This document shows positions 1 through 9,722 of a DNA stretch of 64,000 nucleotides, one piece after another. The notes below the pieces were generated by a model, which did not search any database, was not told the origin of the DNA, and saw only the letters and a program-made list of their open reading frames with translations. The position numbers were made by a program, and so were the translations under genes. Each line of letters starts with the position of its first letter. Position 1 is the first letter of the stretch. Source of the DNA: Bathynomus jamesi (lineage: Eukaryota > Arthropoda > Malacostraca > Isopoda > Cirolanidae); NCBI GenBank assembly GCA_023014485.1, contig JAJOZX010003211.1, forward strand, positions 324,001-388,000, read 5' to 3'.

Positions 1-375
1 GGTGCAAAAGTCTGGACCCATAGGCGGTTTATATGGAAAAAAAGTGTGGCCTGCAGGAAGTTTATTATGAAATGAAATTTAATTAACCATACACCAGTGA
101 CTAAATTATGTTAAATTTAACGTTCTAGTTCAGAATTTGCAATAAGTGTTCGAATTGATGTCCATCTTCTTCCAAACACTTTTCTACTCGGTTGACACAA
201 GACCTTTGCACATTTGTAAGCATAGTAATATTCGTTCTTATGGCTTCAATTTCTGTTGTGATGTTATCCTTTAGCGCTTGTATTGTTCTTGGTTTGTTAA
301 CGTAAACCACTGATTATAAAAATCGAAAGATATTTTTTATATAGTAAATTGCCTATGGGTCCAGACCTTTGCACC
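1..375 (-). mobile_element. Deleted Tc1/mariner-type element with 25-bp TIRs
   Basis: The first 25 bases and bases 351-375 are inverted copies of each other with one mismatch (ggtgcaaaagtctggaccca against its complement). Only about 325 bp lie between them, so this is an internally deleted, non-autonomous copy. The left end may extend a few bases before the window, because the right end continues with accctg. The interior keeps the last part of a transposase on the minus strand (125-310). Confidence 0.8.
125..310 (-). pseudogene. Transposase C-terminal remnant (Tc1/mariner, DUF4817-type)
   Basis: The remaining 61 residues, with KPRTIQALKDNITTEIEAI followed by an NRVEKCLEEDGHQFEHLL-like tail, look like the extreme C-terminus of transposases that carry an N-terminal DUF4817 helix-turn-helix. 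The DNA-binding and DDE domains are absent, so it cannot be active. It lies between the TIRs in the expected orientation, with its C-terminus towards the left TIR. Family assignment is from recognised motifs only. Confidence 0.65.
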
Positions 376-723
376 ACCCTGTGTGTATATATATATATAT
401 TTCTTTTTTATGCAGGAATGCCTGCGAAAACGCCCCCTTCCCTTTCCCATAGAAGAAGAAGCGAGACAAAATCAAGGTCCAGGGTTTTCGAGATGTCTGG
501 ACACTCTGCGTTTGAAAGATTGGAGGTCATAGACAGGGGGAAAGGTGGATTGAGGAAGGTTGTTCCAGAGTTCACCGGTTGAGTAGATGAAGGATTGAAA
601 ATAACCCGCAGTTTGGAAATTAAAGATATGTGCCAGACTCTGTCAAAAGATTTTGATATGTCTATAGCGCAATAGCAAAAGTTTCACCGAAATCCCGAAA
701 GGAGGATGACCAAGAGTTATATA

Positions 724-1229
724 CGAGGGTAATTCAATAAGTATCCGCACTTTTTATTTCACATCTGACAGATTATAAACACATCACTTCTCGACATAGT
801 CTCCCTGTTTCTCAATACAATTAGTCCAGCGATCTACAAGCTTCCTAATGCCATCACAAAAGAATGTTTTTGGCTGTGTGCATAGCCAGTCATGCACCGC
901 TTCCTTCAGGTCATCATCGCCTTGGAATCGCTGACCTCTCAAAGCGTCTTTTAGTGGTCCAGACAGGTAAAAATCCGAAGGTGTCAGGTCTGGACTGTAG
1001 GCTGGATGGTCGAAAACTGCAAATTTAAGTTCTTGAAGGCATTTTCTAGTCCGTGCAGCGGTATGAGGGCACGCATTGTCGTGTAACAGAATAACACCTT
1101 CCGACAATCTCCCTCTCCGTTTTGTGCGAATGGCTTGCTTTAACTCATTCCGAAGTATGTCAGAATACGATGCACTTGTTACTGTAGTTCCACGCTCCAG
1201 ATAATGTTCAAGGTTATCATTATCATTAT
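724..1229 (-). pseudogene. Mariner transposase 3' half with 3' TIR
   Basis: The minus-strand reading ends at 784 and has the mariner catalytic core motifs: HDNACPHTA (second Asp) and HPAYSPDLTPSDFYL (third Asp), spaced as in DD34D mariners, then a GDYVEK C-terminus. The outer end reads cgagggtaattcaataag next to a TA, which is a typical mariner terminus. The first catalytic Asp and the DNA-binding domain are missing. Coding similarity stops near 1230, where an inverted duplication of the element's own sequence begins, so the reading frame continuing to 1347 is not transposase. Confidence 0.85.
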
Positions 1230-1267
1230 TCGTGTTCTGACATGCTTCGGAATGAGTTAAAGCAAGC
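1133..1267. repeat. Inverted duplication inside the mariner piece
   Basis: Bases 1133-1170 reappear in reverse complement at 1230-1267 with 36 of 38 positions identical, separated by 59 bp. The left arm is normal mariner coding sequence. The right arm is where the mariner reading frame ends, so it looks like a snap-back copy made during repair or aborted transposition. Confidence 0.8.
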
Positions 1268-1289
1268 CCACCAGCAGCCCAGCATCTTG

Positions 1290-1396
1290 TGTGGAAGAAT
1301 GAACAGCTGGGTTTTGCTGCGCATCGGCTGCCGTCGCCGGGTCTCAATCCGGGGGCCGATGGATTCGTAGTCAGGGACGCTAACCACTACACCAGA
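1290..1396 (-). mobile_element. tRNA-derived SINE head, copy 1
   Basis: On the minus strand there is an A-box-like TGGTGTAGTGGTTAGCG (complement of about 1381-1394) and a degenerate B box GGATTGAGACC (1340-1350), spaced as in a tRNA promoter. The trailing segment after the tRNA part, containing cccagctgttcat, is shared with the copy at 1650-1760. The anticodon stem is poor, so this is a SINE head and not a tRNA gene. Confidence 0.6.
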
Positions 1397-1399
1397 CTA

Positions 1400-1622
1400 T
1401 ATAAACACCACCACCATATAAGACTTTGGTTGGTTAACCTTGGTTTTGCTTCCGCCAGAATTGTTCATTCTGACGAAGATCAAGCTTGTCACTCCACCTT
1501 AGTTAATGTGGAATCCGAACCACGCCCCATGACGTGGATTCAGAAATTGCAAATTCCTCACCCGGACTCGATCTCACGACCTCCCGATCAGCAGTCCAGC
1601 GTCTTAACCACTAGGCTACCCA
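1400..1622 (-). mobile_element. tRNA-derived SINE of a second type
   Basis: On the minus strand TAGCCTAGTGGTTAAGACG (A box, about 1600-1618) and GAGATCGAGTCCGGG (B box, about 1561-1574) form a tRNA-like head. It is followed by an unrelated body to about 1400 that contains ccacgtcatgggg and ttccacattaac. It differs from the two flanking SINE heads, so two SINE families lie side by side in the same orientation. The end near 1400 is approximate. Confidence 0.55.
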
Positions 1623-1649
1623 TTTATCTACCAAGCAATTTTTATTGTA

Positions 1650-1760
1650 TGAAAGGATGAACAGCTGGGTTTGTTGCGCGCCGATGCCGTCACCCGGTTT
1701 CGAACCCGGGGCCGGTAGATTCGTAGTCAGCGATGCTAACCACTACACCACCGAGGCGTA
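1650..1760 (-). mobile_element. tRNA-derived SINE head, copy 2
   Basis: The complement reads GCCTCGGTGGTGTAGTGG (acceptor and A box), then GGGTTCGAAACCGGG, a well-formed B box, then a segment shared with 1290-1340. Acceptor pairing is only partial and the anticodon arm (loop CTACGAA) pairs 3 of 5, so a working tRNA is unlikely. This is the better preserved copy of the family. Confidence 0.6.
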
Positions 1761-1798
1761 GTAATTTATATATAATTGTATAAGTAATTGATATATAC

Positions 1799-1800
1799 TG

Positions 1801-1826
<26 letters not shown>
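1799..1826. repeat. TA microsatellite
   Basis: Uninterrupted TA dinucleotides. The following 170 bp (to about 2003) are non-coding, with a cgttttggaaattaaac-type segment that I could not assign. Confidence 0.95.
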
Positions 1827-1831
<5 letters not shown>

Positions 1832-2003
1832 GACAACTCCGAAGGAACCGACAGTTAAGACTGAAAAGATTGATCAATGATCAAGGTCCACATCAGCATT
1901 ATGAAAGTTTAATACACAGACGTTTTGGAAATTAAACTTCCATCATCAGTAAAAAGTTTAATTTGTATGCTAAATTATGCTCATTTAACTTTGGCTTTTG
2001 TCC

Positions 2004-2058
2004 ATATATATATATATATATATATATGTGTGTCTGTGTGTGTGCGTGTGCGTGTGGA
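2004..2058. repeat. TA/TG microsatellite
   Basis: A TA run passes into TG/CG-rich dinucleotides. Confidence 0.9.
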
Positions 2059-2059
2059 G

Positions 2060-3180
2060 AACTTTATGCTTTGAGCGAAGAACACCTGTGCATTTATTAC
2101 AGGTAACTTGCCATTCAGGTGTTTGTGGTAAACACAGGTTTTCAGATTGTAAGTTCAATCACCGATATTGTCGGTACTGAACTACTTTTTTTAGAGCTAC
2201 CGGTACGAGACAAAGATTTAAAAAAAAAAAAGATCTTTGAATTTTGTTTACTTTAGTATCCCATAAAATGTTTTGACACTATTTTTTTAATATCTTTTTA
2301 CTAAAAATGTTGAGAATAAAAACTGTATTTCCTTGGTTCTGAAGAAAAATGTATGTTCAATCAACATATAGTACAACTCTTTTGATTTAATATAATTAAT
2401 CAGGTCTGAGGAGTTGGTAGTATGGGGTTAGATGTGGGTGTGGTTTTAATGGTAATAAATAATACTTACTACTGTGATTCGTCACATCCATTATTTATTA
2501 TAAAATAATTAAAGTACCTCGTCTCATATAGATAAATTAATTGTTTGCAATTATTCCTCTAATAATGATATTAGTTAAGCTTAATTAATCAAAAGTTTCG
2601 TGAGTAGATGACATCAGTACGACAAAGCTGCCTAATTTCCATGAATTTTCGAGACAAATTTACCCATCATCGGAATAAAAATTAGAAATAGTAAATGACG
2701 ACAGAGAGTAAATTTTCCAGTCTCGAGTCTACAGTGGCCACGAAGTCCCTTTGCATGAAAAACAAGGGCAACATACAGATGTGCTGTGCTTTCACTACGA
2801 CGGGACTTTATGACCACTCTGTAGTTACGTGCAGTGTTTTAATAAACAGATAATTATTAGTTCGTTAATGACATGTAAAATAATTTAACATACCAACTCG
2901 TTTTACTCACAAGCACTCAAATATGCAAGGATATGCTGCTGTGACCGCGTATAAAGGATTTAAACCAAGAATATAATGAAAGCCTACTTACTAGGTAGGC
3001 TTTGGTAAAATACATAATAAATATTTTAGGCGACAGAGAATTCGATAGAAATAAAAATAAACTGTTTACAAATTTCAAAAAATTAATGTGAAAAATGCTA
3101 AATGAATTAAATAAATTCAAGTACATAAAGACAACTGAATTTACTAGTAATTTACATATATGTTATACATATATCATGTG
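2060..3180. other. Unassigned non-coding stretch
   Basis: AT-rich sequence with stop codons in all frames. I recognise no protein domain, TIR or RNA gene. A short imperfect hairpin (gcctacttactaggtaggc) lies near 2980-3001. Confidence 0.6.
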
Positions 3181-3437
3181 CATGAAAATGAAAATGTTTA
3201 TTGGCAGACTATATATAGTCCATATGACAAATATTATTAATACAATGACAGTTCATATACTAAGGATAGAAATATATACAATTTATTAGAAATAGTACTG
3301 TGATGTCGAAGTTAAGTGGAGCTACAGACAGACGTTTTCCTACCAAGAAGTCTATAGCTTAGAGCCTTAGAGGATAAATGGCAGGACTCATGGATAGCTT
3401 GGATGATCGGGTTGGTTGATTTTTTTAATTCTTTGCA

Positions 3438-4907
3438 TTAGACTGTATTGAGCACATTTGTTACCTCCGGGAAGCTCTGGACATTGCGTATAGCAAACAT
3501 TTGCGAAGCTGAGCATCTCGGGGGTAATTGATGTAAGAGTCTAAAAGACCTGTTGTACAGCAAATTTATGGTTCTGCCAGAACCTTTTCTATAATTCACC
3601 CACAGTTGCTGTCCGTATATATTACTGCAGAAAGTACGAAATTGAGTGTCTTTAGCTTCACTTGTACAGAATCGAAAGTTCCTTATGGTCATATTCGCTT
3701 TAGCACACATGCTTCGAGATTGTTTTCTTATATCCGAGTCATCACTCAAGGAGCTGGTAATAGTTTGGCCCAAATACTTAAACTCTTGTACTTCCTCAAT
3801 TACTTCACCATTCATTTTAAACCTTATATCAGCTGGCTGATTACAGCTTTTAGGATGAAATTGCATAACTTTAGTTTTTGTAACATTAAAAAGAATATCA
3901 TGTTTCTGCAAATACTCTTCGCAGACTTTTAGTAGCCGATCCAGACTTTTAACAGAGGGACTTATTAACACCATATCATCGGCATAAACTAAGTTATTTA
4001 TCCTTGTGTTATCTATACAACATCCCACTGTTGACTCGTTAAGTGAAGCAATTAATCCGTCAATATACACATTAAACAGCATAGGGGAGAGCAAGGAGCC
4101 TTGTCTCACCCCGCAAGAGGAGTCAAAACACTCGGATACTACATTGCCCCACCTAACAGTGAAAGATTGGTGGGAATACCAAAATTTCAATAAATTTAAT
4201 ATGTACCCTACATGGGAACCTTCCTGTCTTCTAGTTTTGCAAATAAAATAATATGGTTCACCTTATCATATACCTTACTTATATCTAGGAAACAGCTATA
4301 AATAGTTGAATTACTCTCAATGTATTTAGATATTGTTTTTTTAAGTATAGATATACAGGTCAGTTGAGTGGGACCTTTTAAAGCCAAACTGATTAGGAGA
4401 TGTCCATAGGAAATCATTTAATTGGAGTAACAAGAGTTTTTCTAGTAGTTTCGAGAAGCAGGAAGCGACAGCAATAGGCCTGTAATTATTGCTGGACAGA
4501 ATGTCTCCGTACTTATTTTTGACCAGGGACAAGATATATACCCTCATGAACTCTGCAGGGATATAGCTATGAGCAAGCATGGCTGATAGGAGCAATGATA
4601 TATGCAGACATACTACGTCATTTGCATATTTTAAGTGCTCATTCGATAAGTCATCTACCCCTGACCCAGAACCAATCTTTAACTCTTTAATTAACCTCTT
4701 TACTTCAGAAAATGATATCAAAGTATTTTCCCTTGTCCCTCCCACAATCGTTTCGCTGCAATCTATCTTAAGATTATCCCTACTCACACTGTTAAAAATG
4801 TTAGAGTAGTGGTTTTTCCACAGCTTTGCAAGCAATTTCATCCTCCCCCGACACCCCATCGATTGTCGGAGGGAGGACATTTTTGACACCCGTTTGATTC
4901 TTAACAA
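3438..4907 (-). pseudogene. LINE-A1 reverse transcriptase (broken)
   Basis: Successive minus-strand frames carry RT blocks in order: LVKNKYGDILSSNNYRPIAV, FLDISKVYDKVNH, CGVRQGSLLSPMLFNVYIDG and the catalytic NLVYADDMVLISPS, then a C-terminal thumb-like region ending near 3438. At least two frameshifts (near 4190-4210 and 4340-4410) divide it. This enzyme would make cDNA at nicked target DNA. The YADD box is intact, but the gene as a whole is dead. Confidence 0.85.
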
Positions 4908-4989
4908 ATTTCCAAAATTTGTTATTATCGTTATTTATGCGAGCTTCACAGGCTTTTGATGCTCGAATAGACTCTTCTTCCTGTTTACA

Positions 4990-5440
4990 TCATCTGGGGC
5001 TACCATGAAAGCACCACAAATCATAGGCGTCTTTCGATTCCCTCTTCAGGGGGGCAATAAAATCATTCCATCCAGGAATAATCTTAGTATGATAGTTGTA
5101 AGATTTAATCAGGGGGCTTCCTGCTTCTCTTAACAGGGATATTATCTTACTATAATACCTATCTATGAGTTTACAGTGAGAATCATTTGAGCAAGGATTA
5201 TTACAGGCAAGATGCAAAATTTCTAAATTATTAAAAAGGTGACTTGTTCTGTCTTTGTATTCTATTCTCTGCTGCATATTAACATTGGACCAATCGACGC
5301 GATTATTCTTACCTATTGAGTTCTTGTTAAGTCGTATTGCGCATAAATTGGTAAAGTTAATTAATATTTCTAATGGTCTATGATCAGAAAGAAGGAAATC
5401 ATGCAGAATATGAACTCTAACAATTCGATCCTTTATATTA
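4990..5440 (-). pseudogene. LINE-A1 linker between endonuclease and RT
   Basis: Minus-strand sequence matching the centre of the copy 2 ORF at 11259-12170, including NLEILHLACNNPCSNDSHCK and IPGWNDFIAPLKRESKDAYD. Such GWN...KRESKDA segments follow the APE domain in this LINE group. It is separated from the endonuclease by the hAT MITE insertion. Confidence 0.8.
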
Positions 5441-5451
5441 TTACTAGTGAG

Positions 5452-6095
5452 CAGTGTTGGGCACTAAAGCGTTAATCCTATAACAGTTAATTAACGAAGT
5501 TAACTTTTTTTAACGGACTATTAACGGAAGTTAATTTCCATTTATCGTTATCGGACCAGTTAACTTCCGATAACTCGATATTTAGTCTGTTAAAGTCCGT
5601 TAACACGTTAACTGCGAGGAGTCATTCACGGAAGATCAGCAACCAGGGCAACCAGCACATTGTGTCATAGTCTTTAATAAATGTGCCTAAAATTTAATTT
5701 TACCTTTCAGTTCCCGCCATAATAATTCTCTGGTAAATTAAAATTTAGTTAATGGTTACAAGGGTAACGGGTTTCAAAACATGTAATCAGTACATTTTTT
5801 ATAAAAAATAAAAAAAAAGTTATTAAGCAAAAAAGTTGCAAAACTTGATAAAAATACAGTTAAATACCTATTTATTGTTGGATTTTGCATAAATAAACAT
5901 TTTCTATGGGTTTTAAAGCTTTTTTCCTTGTTTTTTTTAAATGTTAGTAAAGAAATAGTTATCGTTAACGGATTATCGTTAACTTCCGTTAACTTTGTAG
6001 TAAAATTATCGGATTATCGTTATCGGAGTTAAAAATTGGGGTTAACGGATTATCGTTATCGAAGTTAACTTTTTGGTTAACGGTGCCCACCACTG
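5452..6095. mobile_element. hAT-type MITE, copy 1, with exact 8-bp TSD
   Basis: The termini are cagtgttgggcac and gtgcccaccactg, inverted to each other. The flanks are the identical 8-mer ctagtgag at 5444-5451 and 6096-6103. LINE-A copy 2 has the uninterrupted site with one ctagtgag near 11773, so the insertion is proven within the window. The 644-bp interior has no coding frame and is rich in gttaacgga/ttatcgtta words. An inverted second copy is at 48787-49508. Confidence 0.95.
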
Positions 6096-6103
6096 CTAGT
6101 GAG

Positions 6104-6692
6104 ACAATGATCAATCCACCTGGTGGTACCACTCATTAGACTCATATCACTAACGTATGTAAAATTACCACTGGTTACCCCTAATACCTCGACATCACTT
6201 ATACTTAAATTGGCCGACTCGCACATGTTACCCAATTCTACAAAGAATTCCGAGTTCACATGTGCGTTAAAGTCCCCCATTATTATACAGTGAGAATATT
6301 TGGGGTTATCTGATAATGACTTAATTTTGTACAGCAAATCAATGTATTCATCTAGATTACTGCCGTTGTTGTATGGTAAATAGCAATTTGCAATTAATAT
6401 GCAATCATTGTTCACTTGTACATAATTCAATGCCTAACAACCTTACATTATCGCTTGTTAAAAATTTTATATGTTTTGACAAATGTTTCCTTATTAAGAA
6501 AGCAACACCACCAAAAGGCCTACCGTACACTAATTCATCTGACAAGTCTACTGCTGATGACGCATGGTACATAAAGTCATCATGGATGGTAGAGAAGAAT
6601 TTTAGCTCTTGCTTAGGTAGCCAGTGCTCCTGCAGGAGTATCAAATCTGCACTGTCGCAGATTTTATGAACATCTACAGTTGAATTCCTCAC
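6104..6692 (-). pseudogene. LINE-A1 APE endonuclease (broken)
   Basis: Two overlapping minus-strand frames give an AP-endonuclease-like fold: LILLQEHWLPKQ (metal-binding Glu), then CIIMGDFNAHVNS (catalytic Asp/Asn) and TTRWIDHCLTS. A frameshift lies near 6405-6430 and a small duplication near 6130. The SDHRP-type final motif lies beyond the MITE, near 5390. The domain nicks target DNA to prime reverse transcription. Confidence 0.85.
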
Positions 6693-6795
6693 TGACCTTA
6701 CATTAAATTATATGAGACTATTTTCAACAAGTTATCCGCCATGACTGATAGAGAATTTATTAGTAAGATTATTATTATTTTACACAGTACAACTT

Positions 6796-6818
6796 TCAGG
6801 CATTACCATTAGGGCGCC

Positions 6819-6855
<37 letters not shown>

Positions 6856-7988
6856 TTGCCTGTTATCAAATCTCCTGGAAAAGTGAATAAACTCCTTAAC
6901 AATAATACCGTCTGGCCATTGACTCATATTATACGGGTTGAAATGCGCATTTACACCTTTAATTATTACTTTAAATGAGTTATAATACGGAGATTTCGTG
7001 TTTAGTTTATTAACTATCAATATACTGTGTTTACCAATGACTTCTTCCATCATGTATCGAATATCGCTTGCCTCGTTCGAGAGCTTAATTCGCGACACAA
7101 AGAGGGTGAGATTCCCCATCGGTGGTCTCGCCGCGGAGAGCGGTTGAGGAAACCTTCGGGAAGGGCGCCTGTTAACAGTGGCCCACCCGTGCTCCTCCTT
7201 CGATCTCCCTGAGGCAGGGTTCGCCTGCCTGGGGGATGGGTGGCACAACCTTTGGGGGATAGGAGACCCCTCCCTTACTCTGTGGCTTGGTGACGGTCTG
7301 TTAGCGGTGTTTATAACCTGACGGCTGCGCGTGCCACTCCTTCTTCGGTGGGAGGGGGGAAGGAACTGCGCACCGAGCGAGGCGTAATCGAACGCCTCTC
7401 CTCTGCAGTGGGAGGCAGGGAAGAGGGCAATGATGCCTCGTCTCTCGGCATTGGACCGTCCCTGTTCCTCATTGTGAAATCGGGAGCAGGGCTCCTTTCC
7501 TGACCGGGAGGTGGGTTGACCGCTACCCCTGCGTGCTGCGTTTCCACCCCACCTTCAGGGGGGAAGTTGGAGGCGGGGATTTCGTTTCCCTCGCTGCCCG
7601 ACGCGCTTCTTGGAGATCTGGCTTGCTGAACTACTTCCGAGTAACTGGGCTTTGGCAGGAGCGTCTCTTTCAACGCATCTAACTCTGACCAGAATTGTTC
7701 TAGCGAAATCGCGTTTTTCTGATTTGACACCACGTGTTGGTGTTTCAGTTCAACTATCGACTTTTGTACCTCATTATACTGTTTGAGGAGCACCGAGACG
7801 TCTACGTCACCCATAGAGATTACCGGTATTCTATGGAAGTTAGTAACGTAAGAGGTAATATTGTTCTCATTATCCCGGAGGGTCGACACTTTATTTATAA
7901 TGTCTTTCAGGGTATTCTCGTTTCTAGAATTACCTTTACGAGTTGGGAGGGTAGCTCTGAACAGGGTGTTTAATTGTACCCCTCGCAT
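6796..7988 (-). pseudogene. LINE-A1 ORF1 (RNA-binding protein, frameshifted)
   Basis: The N-terminal half (7311-7988) has a predicted helical segment (about residues 20-110) and a Pro/Arg/Ser-rich region. The C-terminal half (6796-7248) has GNLTLFVSRIKLSNEASDI followed by SFKVIIKG and WPDGIIVKEF, the pattern of the RRM-like domain of LINE ORF1 proteins. The frame is lost between 7248 and 7311. The C-terminus contains a run of about 12 Asn from an ATT/AAT microsatellite (6820-6855). Start chosen at the Met at 7988. Confidence 0.7.
6820..6855. repeat. ATT/AAT triplet repeat
   Basis: Uninterrupted triplets inside LINE-A1 ORF1, read as polyasparagine on the minus strand. Confidence 0.95.
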
Positions 7989-7990
7989 GT

Positions 7991-8500
7991 TCTATTTCTT
8001 CTGAATCATAAAAATCATGTCAGACAGATAAAAGAAGGTCTGACCTAATATGATGTACTTTGTCAAATATAAGACATAACAATGGATTTTCTACAAGATT
8101 TACAGCAGACGACCCCATTATATCTGTAACGGCTTGCGGGGGAGCGTAGCTGGTGGGGGGTGGTTGGGGGTAGAGATGGGGGAAACGCCGAAAGGGGTCC
8201 CACTTCTCGTCCCTTTAAATCATGCTCGGGATACCACCGGTTCGATGCTCAGGCATCTTTTCACATTAATTATGTAACTATTACTAAGTATGACAAAAAG
8301 TATGCACGCGGAGTCACTGTACGATTATACCGTAACGAAACATACATTTCCCGCATTCACCGTCAAAACTTTTACTCTTAAACGGAAGATTCGCAGTGTA
8401 TATGGTGGAGGTAGGGCGGGAGAGGGGAACGGGATGGGGATGCTAAAAAGGAGTGCCCACTCTTGTCCTTTTAAATCATGTAAGCGGGTAATGCGATAGG
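7991..8500 (-). other. Probable LINE-A1 5' region with diverged direct repeat
   Basis: No coding frame. Two blocks about 255 bp apart resemble each other: a G-rich segment followed by ccctttaaatcatg (ending about 8223) and ccttttaaatcatg (ending about 8480). The repeat lies directly upstream of ORF1 in LINE orientation, so it may be a 5' UTR with promoter monomers. This is inference. Confidence 0.35.
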
Positions 8501-8534
8501 CGAATAGACGTACAAATAAATACAAAGAGAGTAC

Positions 8535-8670
8535 ATGTGTATGTATGTGTGTATGTATGTATGTATATGTATATGTGTGTGTGTGTGTGTGTGTAGGTAT
8601 GTGTATATATGCGTGTATACTACTGTATACATATAGGTATACAGAGAGCGTATATAATAAAGAGATATAT
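8535..8670. repeat. TATG/TG/TA microsatellite
   Basis: Mixed tetra- and dinucleotide repeats. Confidence 0.9.
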
Positions 8671-8886
8671 ATGCAAAATAAAAATGGGGACCACATAGGA
8701 CTAGAAATAAAAATAAGGTGATACCATACGAAAATACTAACGTTTATGAAATAGGATAGTCCTTAGTCTGGTATACTATTAAAAAAAAATTAAAATAAAG
8801 ATAGTTTCAGGCAGAAAAAATGATTGAGCAATGCGAAATGAGGGAGCAATTAAAGAGAAGGTCGACCAGTTTTATAAATAAATAAA

Positions 8887-8890
<4 letters not shown>

Positions 8891-8924
<34 letters not shown>
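8891..8924. repeat. TA microsatellite
   Basis: Long TA run directly before the long-TIR MITE. Confidence 0.95.
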
Positions 8925-8927
<3 letters not shown>

Positions 8928-8928
8928 A

Positions 8929-9181
8929 CAGGGAACCTGTGTAACTAGGGATTTCATGAAATCCCTAAAATGTTCAGGGATTTCATGTAACCTTAAGTCG
9001 TGATATTTTTGTTAGTTTTAACGAAAATATCACGATTTAATCTAACCAATCGTCAAGGTTTAACGATTGGTTAAACCAACTGACAATTGTAGGTTTAACG
9101 AAAATATCACGACTTAACCTTACATGAAATCCCTGAACATTTTAGGGATTTCATGAAATCTCTAGTTACACAGATTCCCTG
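8929..9181. mobile_element. 253-bp MITE with long TIRs and TA flanks
   Basis: The first and last roughly 85 bases are nearly perfect inverted repeats beginning cagggaacctgtgtaacta, each flanked by TA (8927-8928 and 9182-9183). Nested shorter palindromes occur inside the arms and around the centre (aaccaatcgt...acgattggtt). There is no coding capacity. The TA target suggests mobilisation by a Tc1/mariner-type enzyme, but the superfamily is not certain. Confidence 0.8.
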
Positions 9182-9237
9182 TAATATATTTATGATGTGT
9201 ATTAAAATACAGTTTTGGGCACGGGAAATATAATATA

Positions 9238-9512
9238 TATATAGGGCATAGGCGGATTTACGTATAGGCAGAGCAGGCACCCTCCTACGGCGACAAATTT
9301 TGTCGTATTTCAGCATAAATAGGGCAAAGAAAACAAAAATAGAAAATAAATAAGTTATAACTTATAAGCACTAACAAATTAAGTGGATTCACAAATAAGT
9401 TTTAAAATAAAAAGAACAGCCGCTTCTAATAGCAAACTAACGATATCAAATGGCGCAACTATAAGACACTTTAATTTCTGCCTAGGGGTGGCAAAATGCT
9501 AAGTATCCTCTG
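9238..9512. mobile_element. Degenerate hAT-like fragment
   Basis: The left part reads ggcggatttacgtataggca and the right end reads gcctaggggtggcaaaatgc, words typical of hAT-derived repeats whose ends read GGCGGATTTAC and CCTAGGG. TSDs are not clear and the TIRs are eroded. Confidence 0.35.
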
Positions 9513-9722
9513 CGTGTATATGAAATGAAATGAAATGAAAAGGTTTATTGGCAGACTATAGTCCATATGACAAATATTATTAATACAATGACAGTTCATA
9601 TACTAAGGATAGAAATATATACAATTCATTAGAAATAATACTGCACTGTCGAAGTTAAGTGGAGCTACAGACAGACGTTTTCGTACCAAGAAGTCCATAG
9701 CTTAGAGGATAAATGGCAGGAC

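Larger units (their letters stand above)
3181..7990 (-). mobile_element. LINE-A copy 1 (APE-type non-LTR retrotransposon)
   Basis: A near full-length but decayed minus-strand LINE of the CR1/L2/jockey-like group. ORF1 occupies 6796-7988 and ORF2 (endonuclease plus RT) occupies 3438-6692. Its 3' end carries a short tail of repeated CATTTT-like units at 3183-3200, as in LINEs without poly(A). It is interrupted by a hAT MITE at 5452-6095 and lacks about 60 bp near 4992 that copy 2 retains. The second copy at 9521-12060 serves as a partial reference. Confidence 0.85.

Noticed and set aside
1289..1660. A 123-residue plus-strand frame.
   Set aside because: It is the antisense of SINE sequence with tRNA boxes.
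1681..1760. A tRNA gene on the minus strand.
   Set aside because: Good A and B boxes, but poor anticodon and acceptor stems and a repeated neighbour with the same tail; better explained as a SINE head.
1850..1990. Penelope-like terminal sequence suggested by cgttttggaaattaaac and catcatcag.
   Set aside because: Only a short word match, with no RT, ribozyme or GIY-YIG sequence nearby.
8325..8696. A minus-strand frame rich in Tyr, Thr and His.
   Set aside because: Translation of a microsatellite; the same applies to 25686-25914.
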